Shown here one piece after another: positions 9,137 through 14,210 of a stretch of DNA of 14,210 nt (position 1 is the first letter of the stretch; the number at the start of each line of letters is the position of its first letter). The DNA is from Sphingomonadales bacterium (lineage in GTDB: Bacteria > Pseudomonadota > Alphaproteobacteria > Sphingomonadales > Emcibacteraceae). Position numbers and translations under genes: made by a program. Where the stretch lies: NCBI GenBank assembly GCA_011051815.1, contig DRKK01000155.1, forward strand, positions 1-14,210, in the 5' to 3' direction. The notes beneath the pieces are model-generated. The model was given only the letters and a program-made list of their open reading frames with translations. It searched no databases and was not told where the DNA came from.

Positions 9137-9166
9137 ATGCTACTCTGACTACGCTATAAATCTCAA
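9137..9166 (-). promoter_or_regulatory. Candidate sigma-70-type promoter of clpX
   Basis: The minus strand has TTGAGA (9166-9161) and TAGCAT (9142-9137) spaced 18 bases apart, five and four matches to the consensus, with predicted initiation near 9130 and a leader of about 23 bases. It is a pattern match in an AT-rich gap and is unproven. Confidence 0.4.
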
Positions 9167-9282
9167 CGGATTTTTTGCCAGATTGTCATATTTTTCTATC
9201 GTTTTTCCCCAAGCCACACAAAATGATGCTTAATCAAGACGTAGTTTAGCAAAAAACTAGGAAACAATTAATTAACAAAAAT

Positions 9283-9302
9283 GATTAATTTGCAAATTAA
9301 TC
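9283..9302. repeat. 20-bp perfect palindrome after clpP
   Basis: GATTAATTTG is followed immediately by its exact reverse complement CAAATTAATC, 12 bases after the clpP stop codon. On the minus strand it is followed by ATTTTTG, so it may act as a weak AT-rich terminator for clpP. It could instead be a binding site for a dimeric regulator acting on clpX. The palindrome is certain; the role is inference. The surrounding 60 bases are very AT-rich and hold a further TTAATTAA. Confidence 0.6.
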
Positions 9303-9314
9303 GCATAGTTTATT

Positions 9315-9950
9315 CTATTTATCTTCTGCTTTAGAAGGACCGGGACGTTTGTCAAAAATCTCATCTATCAAGCCAAATGTCTTGGCTTCTTCCGGTGACA
9401 TGAAAGTATCCCGTTCCAGCGCATCGACAATTTTGGCCAGCTTCTGCCCGGTATGTTTAACATAAATTTGATTCAATCTTTCCCGCAAAGCCAGAATTTC
9501 ACGGGCCTGAATCTCAATATCCGTGGCCTGCCCCTGCACACCACCAGAAGGTTGATGCACCATTATGCGGGAATTAGGCAGGGAATACCGCTGTCCCTTT
9601 TCGCCCGCCGCCAAAAGCAATGACCCCATGGAACAGGCCTGACCGATACAAATGGTGCTAACCTTGTTGCGGATATATTGCATGGTGTCATAAATGCCCA
9701 TGCCCGCCGTGACCACGCCGCCCGGTGAATTGATGTAAAAAGCAATATCCTTTTTGGGATTTTCCGCTTCCAAAAACAAAAGCTGTGCCGTAATAAGCCC
9801 GGCCACCTGATCATTGACCTGCCCGGTCAGAAATATAATATTTTCTTTTAAGAGGCGGGAGAAAATGTCATAGGACCGCTCGCCTCGACTGGTCTGCTCC
9901 ACCACCATGGGCACCAAAGTATTCATAAATGTATCGCGCACGTCGCTCAT
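9315..9950 (-). CDS. clpP: ATP-dependent Clp protease proteolytic subunit ClpP
   Basis: ClpP is the tetradecameric serine peptidase that degrades substrates unfolded by ClpX or ClpA. The 211-residue product has the full catalytic triad: Ser107 in [12 protein letters not shown], His132 in [10 protein letters not shown] and Asp181 in [12 protein letters not shown], with the same spacing as the E. coli enzyme. The early segment [30 protein letters not shown] is typical, including the region where the propeptide is usually removed. The start at 9950 is supported by AGGAAAG about 7 bases upstream; a second ATG at 9926 has no such site. It follows tig by 81 bases in the same direction, and the two genes may share a transcript. 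The C-terminus is short and charged ([11 protein letters not shown]). Confidence 0.97.
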   Translation of the reverse strand: MSDVRDTFMNTLVPMVVEQTSRGERSYDIFSRLLKENIIFLTGQVNDQVAGLITAQLLFLEAENPKKDIAFYINSPGGVVTAGMGIYDTMQYIRNKVSTICIGQACSMGSLLLAAGEKGQRYSLPNSRIMVHQPSGGVQGQATDIEIQAREILALRERLNQIYVKHTGQKLAKIVDALERDTFMSPEEAKTFGLIDEIFDKRPGPSKAEDK

Positions 9951-9978
9951 ATCAGCTTTCCTGTTTTTAAAGTAAGTG

Positions 9979-10000
9979 CGGGCATCTTAGCCAATGCCCG
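9979..10000 (-). other. Hairpin between tig and clpP
   Basis: CGGGCAT (9979-9985) pairs with ATGCCCG (9994-10000) around an 8-base loop. On the minus strand it begins 31 bases after the tig stop but is followed by CACTTACTTT rather than a proper T run. It may be a partial terminator or an RNA-processing or stability element between the two genes. The stem is clear; the role is unknown. Confidence 0.45.
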
Positions 10001-10031
10001 TCACCAAATCCTTAACTTTTTGGCCTGCTGA

Positions 10032-11552
10032 TTATTTTTTCTCAGCTTTGGCCTTTTTTGCCGGTGCTTTCTTCGGAGCGGCTTTCTTAGCGGCAGGCTT
10101 CTTAGGCGCCGCTTTCTTTGCCGCTGGCTTTTTCGGTGCCGCTTTCTTCTTGGCTGCCGGTTTTTTCTTGGCCGCTTTCTTGATGTCTTTCTTGGCCATA
10201 TCCTCGGCTTCTTCAGCCTCAATGGCGGCAATCAATTCATCACGGGAAACCTTCTTGTCCTTGACATCGGCAAGCTCCAAAATGAAATCAACCACTTTTT
10301 CTTCAAACAATGGCGCACGCATCTGGGCCATGGCCTGCGGGTTTTGCTGATAAAATTCAAAAACCTGTTTTTCCTGTCCTGGATAACGCTGGGCTTCCTG
10401 TGAAATCTGACGGGTCACTTCTTCCTGAGTGACCGTGACCTCATTCTTCTGACCGATTTCGGACAGAAGCAGGCCCAAACGAACCCGGCGCACGGCGATG
10501 GCGCGATATTCTTCTTTCACATCATCGCCCGGCTCATCAATATCTTCCGGTTTAATTTCCGGATTTTCTTCCAGAGCTTCCCGGTGCAAATCCATTTTCA
10601 ACTGTTGCCAGATCTGGTCAAATTCCAGATCAACCATGCCTGCGGGAACCTCAAAGGAAACTTCATCGGCCAAAAGGTCAAGCAAAGAACGTTTCAGCTT
10701 GGTTCGGGCCAGCCCCTGATTCTCCTGTTCAACCTGTTTCTTCACCAGATCTTTCAGGGCATCAAGATTTTCCAGACCGAATTTTTTGGCCATATCATCA
10801 TCAATGACCATGTCAGCAGGCTTTTGGACTTCGTGAATTTTCACTTCAAAAACCGCTGCTTTACCGGCCAGATTTTCCGCCTGATAATTTTCCGGGAACG
10901 TCACCTCAACATTTTTCTCATCACCCGCTTTCACGCCAACCAGCTGTTCTTCAAAGCCGGGGATAAAGCTGTTGGAACCAAGCTCCAGCTGATGACCTTC
11001 TGCCGCGCCGCCGTCAAAGGCTTCGCCGTCCACCTTGCCAAGAAAGTCCATCAGAACCGCATCGCCGTTCTGGGCTTTATATGTCTTGGCGGCTTTTTTA
11101 AAGTTTTTCTGCTGGCCGGCGATTTTAGTCACCGCTTCCATGACCTGGTCATCATCGGCCTCAACCACGAACCGTTCCAGTTTCAATTTGGCCAGATCGG
11201 GGATGTCAAATTCCGGGGTGATTTCCACGTCAATGGAATATTCAAGGTCAGTACCTTCATCAAAGGACACCACTTCGATCTTTGGCTGCATGGCGGGGCG
11301 GACATTCTGCTCATCCAATGCGGCCTGCGAGGTGCTATTAATGGTTTCTTCCAATACCTGACCCAACAGGTTTTTACCGTGCAGCTTTTTCAGCAAAGAC
11401 AGAGGCGCTTTGCCGGGGCGAAAACCGGGCATTTTGATCTGCCCTTGAATTTTTTTCACTTCTGCATCGATCTTGGCATCAATATCGTCTGCGGAAATGA
11501 CAACTTTATATCCGCGCTTCAAACCTTCTGAGACTGTTTCCGTTACCTGCAT
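10032..11552 (-). CDS. tig: Trigger factor with Lys/Ala/Pro-rich C-terminal tail
   Basis: Trigger factor is the ribosome-bound chaperone and peptidyl-prolyl isomerase that meets nascent chains at the exit tunnel. The 506-residue product begins MQVTETVSEGLKRGYKVVI. Its N-terminal domain carries the ribosome-docking signature GFRPGKAP (43-50). The FKBP-type isomerase domain runs from about 161 to 245 and includes FIPGFEEQLVGVKAGDEKNV. The SurA-like substrate-cradle domain runs to about 430 (LFEEKVVDFILELADVKDKKV). It is longer than the E. coli protein (432 residues), mainly because residues 453-506 form a tail of 25 Lys, 19 Ala and 7 Pro in 54 residues, with three tandem decapeptides KKAAPKKPAA (last copy KKAAPKKAPA). 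The tail follows an acidic helix (IEAEEAED). It ends in TAA. tRNA-Leu lies just upstream and clpP follows. Confidence 0.96.
   Translation of the reverse strand: MQVTETVSEGLKRGYKVVISADDIDAKIDAEVKKIQGQIKMPGFRPGKAPLSLLKKLHGKNLLGQVLEETINSTSQAALDEQNVRPAMQPKIEVVSFDEGTDLEYSIDVEITPEFDIPDLAKLKLERFVVEADDDQVMEAVTKIAGQQKNFKKAAKTYKAQNGDAVLMDFLGKVDGEAFDGGAAEGHQLELGSNSFIPGFEEQLVGVKAGDEKNVEVTFPENYQAENLAGKAAVFEVKIHEVQKPADMVIDDDMAKKFGLENLDALKDLVKKQVEQENQGLARTKLKRSLLDLLADEVSFEVPAGMVDLEFDQIWQQLKMDLHREALEENPEIKPEDIDEPGDDVKEEYRAIAVRRVRLGLLLSEIGQKNEVTVTQEEVTRQISQEAQRYPGQEKQVFEFYQQNPQAMAQMRAPLFEEKVVDFILELADVKDKKVSRDELIAAIEAEEAEDMAKKDIKKAAKKKPAAKKKAAPKKPAAKKAAPKKPAAKKAAPKKAPAKKAKAEKK
10059..10148 (-). repeat. Three 30-bp tandem coding repeats in the tig tail
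   Basis: Three consecutive 30-base units encode KKAAPKKPAA, KKAAPKKPAA and KKAAPKKAPA (trigger factor residues 469-498). The units share the lysine and alanine codon pattern but differ at several third positions, so they are not recent exact duplications. Such a tract can expand or contract by slippage. Confidence 0.8.
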
Positions 11553-11593
11553 GTTTACTCTGCTTTTCCTGAGGGGCCGTAAAGCCCGCTTTA

Positions 11594-11622
11594 ATGTTAA
11601 ACCGCATATCGACAGACATCAA
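11594..11622 (-). promoter_or_regulatory. Candidate sigma-70-type promoter of tig
   Basis: The minus strand has TTGATG (11622-11617) and, 17 bases on, TAACAT (11599-11594), four matches each to TTGACA/TATAAT. It starts 5 bases after the tRNA-Leu CCA end and would give a leader of about 35 bases. An AGGAAAAG lies about 13 bases before the tig ATG as a possible ribosome binding site. Confidence 0.45.
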
Positions 11623-11627
11623 AAGAA

Positions 11628-11712
11628 TGGTGCGGGTGAAGGGACTTGAACCCCCACGTCATAAGACACTAGAACCTAAATCTAGCGCGTCTACCAATTT
11701 CGCCACACCCGC
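11628..11712 (-). tRNA. tRNA-Leu(UAG)
   Basis: The minus strand folds as a class II tRNA with a long variable arm. The acceptor stem is GCGGGTG with CACCCGC, the D-arm includes GCGAAATTGGTAGACGC, and the anticodon stem CTAGA/TCTAG encloses TTTAGGT, giving anticodon TAG (leucine). The variable stem is around GTC-TTAT-GAC, the T-loop is TTCAAGT, the discriminator is A73 and the CCA is encoded. It sits between nnr and tig. Confidence 0.97.
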
Positions 11713-11796
11713 ATTCTATTCATAAAATATGGCCGAATCTGCATATATGTTGGTCTTTATAGTCATTTAAGAATAAATTTCCACCGAAAAAATGCC

Positions 11797-13311
11797 TTAT
11801 CCGGTGGATTCCGAAATATATGAGAGTGTGGCGGGGATTTGGCCCTCAATATCCTCTGAAATCAAGCCGGGACCAAAGGCTGTGGCCGCCGCCCCATGAA
11901 CCCACACCGCCGCCAAGGCCGCCTCGAAAGACGCCATCCCCTGCGCCATCAGACCAAGGCACAGCCCGGCCAGAACATCGCCCGACCCCGCCGTGGCAAG
12001 GGTTGGCGGGGCATTGTCATTAATCACAGCCCGGCCATCCGGACCCGCAATCACCGTATCCGGGCCCTTGTAAATAACCACCGCCCCGGACCGCCGGGCC
12101 GCCGCCCGGGCCGCCGCAAGCTTACCCCCGGCCATATCCGGGAACAGGCGGGCGAATTCACCGGCATGGGGAGTGAGGACAGGACATTGACCGGACTTGG
12201 CAATGGCTTTGAACAGCCTGTCCGGCTGATCAGCAAAGACGCTTAGCCCGTCCGCATCAATGACGCAGCCGCGCCCGGCGGCCAATATCTGTAAAACATG
12301 ATCCCTTGTGCGCTCGTTGACCCCACCGCCCGGCCCGACACACCAATGGCCTATCCGGTCGTCTTTCAGGTAAGTGCCAATGTCCCCCTTGCCCATAAAA
12401 GGCTTTATCATCACTGCGTTCAATTGGGCAGCGTGGGCCACCACCGCCGCCTCAGGACAGACCACACTGACCAGCCCCGCCCCGATTCTGAGCGCCACAC
12501 GCGCCGCAAGACGCGCCGCGCCGCCATGAGCCGGCCCGCCGCTGATCACCGCCCCGTGGCCCCGGTTATATTTGTGGCCCGTCAAGGTGGGGCAGGGAAA
12601 CTGGTCACGCCAAAGCGCCGGATCATTATGATAAGTTTGAGGGGAAATATCTGTCAGCACCCGGTCCGAAATACCAATATCCGCAACCTCTAGCCTGCCA
12701 CAATAATCGCGGCCCGGATAGAGCAGATGGCCTGGTTTACGTCTGAAAAAAGTCACCGTGGACGTGGCTTTAAGGCAAACCCCAAGAATTTGCCCGCTGT
12801 CACCTGACAGGCCGGACGGCATATCCACCGCCACCACATCAAGGTCAAGGCCATTGATTTTTGCAATGAGATTGGCCGCGGGTCCCTCTATATCCCGGCA
12901 TAATCCGGCCCCGAATATAGCATCCACCACAAGAGCGTGATCCTGAATGGCCTCCGGCGTCAGGGGCAGAATATCACCGTCCCATCTTCCGGCCATCACC
13001 GCCGCATCCCCGGTTAATTTTTCGCACGTCCCCAGTAGCGCCAACGTCACTGGCCATCCGGCATCTTTTAAGTGGCGGGCAATGACAAATCCATCGCCGC
13101 CATTATTGCCCGGCCCGCAAAGTATCAGCGTTTTGATCCCCGCATAACGATGCATTATATGGCGGGTCACCCACAGACCCGCCGCCTCCATCAGATCACC
13201 CCCCGGTGTTCCGGCGCGGATGGTCATCTGATCCGCCCGCGCCATTTCTTCGGTCGTCAGCAGGGCATGACAGCCCTTGTCAGATTTATTTCTTTGAGGC
13301 AATCCATTCAT
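11797..13311 (-). CDS. nnr: Bifunctional NAD(P)H-hydrate epimerase / ADP-dependent dehydratase
   Basis: This enzyme repairs damaged (hydrated) NADH and NADPH: the N-terminal YjeF_N domain epimerises R- to S-NAD(P)HX and the C-terminal kinase-fold domain dehydrates the S form using ADP. From the ATG at 13311 (MNGLPQRNKSDKGC) it has 504 residues. Epimerase marks are CGPGNNGGDGF (65-75), VVDAIFGAG with Asp130 and DMPSGLSGDSG (163-173). Dehydratase marks are GHKYNRGH (245-252), VGPGGG (325-330), DADGL (352-356), LTPHAGEF (379-386), KGPDTVI (415-421) and TAGSGDVLAG (440-449) with the catalytic-type Asp445. The frame is open further upstream to 13509 but that part lies inside the peptidase gene. 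The chosen start overlaps that gene by 26 bases and has only a weak GAAGAT site; a start further in is possible. The gene is visibly GC-richer than its neighbours. Confidence 0.94.
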   Translation of the reverse strand: MNGLPQRNKSDKGCHALLTTEEMARADQMTIRAGTPGGDLMEAAGLWVTRHIMHRYAGIKTLILCGPGNNGGDGFVIARHLKDAGWPVTLALLGTCEKLTGDAAVMAGRWDGDILPLTPEAIQDHALVVDAIFGAGLCRDIEGPAANLIAKINGLDLDVVAVDMPSGLSGDSGQILGVCLKATSTVTFFRRKPGHLLYPGRDYCGRLEVADIGISDRVLTDISPQTYHNDPALWRDQFPCPTLTGHKYNRGHGAVISGGPAHGGAARLAARVALRIGAGLVSVVCPEAAVVAHAAQLNAVMIKPFMGKGDIGTYLKDDRIGHWCVGPGGGVNERTRDHVLQILAAGRGCVIDADGLSVFADQPDRLFKAIAKSGQCPVLTPHAGEFARLFPDMAGGKLAAARAAARRSGAVVIYKGPDTVIAGPDGRAVINDNAPPTLATAGSGDVLAGLCLGLMAQGMASFEAALAAVWVHGAAATAFGPGLISEDIEGQIPATLSYISESTG

Positions 13312-14210
13312 TGACTTTATCTTCAAGAGTTGACAGCGGCAAGGCCCCATCCCGCAGGACAACTTCGTGATATTGCCGAATGTCAAATTTATCGCCCAAT
13401 TCGGCTTTGGCCTTGGCCCGCAGGGACTGAATTTTGAGCATACCGATTTTATAGGCCGTGGCCTGCCCCGGCATGACGATATAGCGTTCAATGGCCTTGA
13501 CCACGTCACCTCTGGGGTTCGGGGTATTGGTGGCCAGATAGTCTATGGCCTGTTCCCGGGTCCATTTCTTATCATGGATTCCCGTATCCACCACAAGGCG
13601 ACAGGCCCGCCAGAGTTCCATAGCCAGACGGCCAAAATCTGAATAGGGATCCGCATAAAAACCCATTTCCTTGGGCAGAAATTCGCTGTATAGCCCCCAG
13701 CCTTCCGTATAGGCGGTATAGCCACCGAATTTGCGGAATTTGGGAATATTCTTTAATTCCTGCATGATCGCCAGTTGCATATGATGACCGGGGATGCCTT
13801 CGTGATAGGCCAAAGCCTCCATCTGATAGGTGGGCATTTCGGACATTTTATACAGATTGGCATAATAGATGCCGGGACGGCTGCCATCAGGGGCCGGACG
13901 ATTGTAAAAAGCCTTACCCGCAGATTTTTCGCGAAAGGCCTCTACCCTCTTCACAATCAGGTCAGCTTTCGGTTTGCTGATGAAAACCTCGTCCAGACGG
14001 CCCTTCATGGTATTGATAATCTGTTCGGCTTTTGTCAAATAGGCCTGCTTGCCTTCTTCCGTGTTCGGGTAATAAAATTGCTTGTCGGTGCGGGTAAATT
14101 CAAAGAAATCCTGCAGGGAGCCTTCAAAATTGACCTTCTTCATAATGTCGCGCATTTCACCATGAATCCGCGCCACCTCATCCAGACCAAGTTGATGTAT
14201 TTCATCGGCG
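13286..14210 (-). CDS. DUF885-family metallopeptidase, 5' end outside window
   Basis: The visible C-terminal 307 residues belong to the DUF885 family of putative zinc peptidases, often exported lipoproteins or periplasmic proteins of about 580-620 residues. The frame is open to the window edge and begins ADEIHQLGLDEVARIHGEM, the family's conserved central helix, so a GTG at 14176 is internal and not the start. The zinc-site motif HEGIPGHH is encoded at 13804-13781, followed 26 residues later by TEGWGLYSE, which supplies the downstream glutamate. YNRPAPDGSRPGIYYANLY and RYIVMPGQATAYKIG are further family-like blocks. The N-terminal half, including any signal peptide, is not visible, so location cannot be judged. 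The true substrate is not known from sequence. The stop (TAA) lies 26 bases inside nnr. Confidence 0.9.
   Translation of the reverse strand, partial: ADEIHQLGLDEVARIHGEMRDIMKKVNFEGSLQDFFEFTRTDKQFYYPNTEEGKQAYLTKAEQIINTMKGRLDEVFISKPKADLIVKRVEAFREKSAGKAFYNRPAPDGSRPGIYYANLYKMSEMPTYQMEALAYHEGIPGHHMQLAIMQELKNIPKFRKFGGYTAYTEGWGLYSEFLPKEMGFYADPYSDFGRLAMELWRACRLVVDTGIHDKKWTREQAIDYLATNTPNPRGDVVKAIERYIVMPGQATAYKIGMLKIQSLRAKAKAELGDKFDIRQYHEVVLRDGALPLSTLEDKVNEWIASKK

Noticed and set aside
9285..9300. CtrA-type binding site TTAA-N-TTAA
   Set aside because: The spacing between the TTAA half sites is 8 bases, not the 7 of the known consensus, and the match is expected by chance in such AT-rich DNA. It is kept only as part of the palindrome finding.
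11781..11807. CCACCG...CGGTGG inverted repeat around the nnr stop codon as a terminator
   Set aside because: The stem is 6 bp with a 15-base loop and no T tract directly after it on the minus strand, so it is too weak to call.

Overview
The window is a compact bacterial chromosomal segment in which every recognisable gene lies on the minus strand. Read in transcription order (from high to low coordinates) the layout is: C-terminal half of a DUF885-family metallopeptidase, nnr, tRNA-Leu(UAG), tig, clpP, clpX, lon, a HU gene (hupB), tRNA-Val(UAC), tRNA-Asp(GUC), nuoA, nuoB, nuoC, nuoD, nuoE and the N-terminal two thirds of nuoF. The order tig-clpP-clpX-lon-hupB-(tRNAs)-nuoA..., separate nuoC and nuoD genes, a long NuoE tail and a NuoD ending in GEVDR point to an alphaproteobacterium. 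The genus cannot be fixed from this sequence. Base composition is moderate, with nnr visibly GC-richer than its neighbours.

Region 1 (1-4408) is the start of the complex I operon. nuoA to nuoF are packed with gaps of a few bases or short overlaps (TAATG between nuoE and nuoF, ATGA between nuoD and nuoE), so one transcript with coupled translation is likely. A candidate sigma-70-type promoter lies in the gap upstream of nuoA. Region 2 (4409-4682) holds two tRNA genes with encoded CCA ends.

Region 3 (4757-11552) is a protein quality-control block: trigger factor (nascent-chain chaperone), the ClpP peptidase with its ClpX unfoldase, the Lon protease, and the nucleoid protein HU. hupB and lon each end at a convincing hairpin terminator, hupB has a good -35/-10 promoter, and lon has a heat-shock (sigma-32-like) promoter candidate whose -35 box is one arm of a 14-bp palindrome. 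Trigger factor carries an unusual 54-residue Lys/Ala/Pro tail resembling histone H1-like tails.

Region 4 (11628-14210) holds tRNA-Leu, the bifunctional NAD(P)H-hydrate repair enzyme and the partial peptidase, whose 3' end overlaps the start of nnr.

No insertion sequence, prophage, CRISPR array, toxin-antitoxin or defence gene was seen, and no gene-free stretch exceeds 300 bases (the largest gaps are 5089-5316 and 9108-9314). I found no new multi-gene system. The points worth a second look are the trigger factor tail, the lon promoter and palindrome, and the AT-rich palindrome between clpP and clpX.
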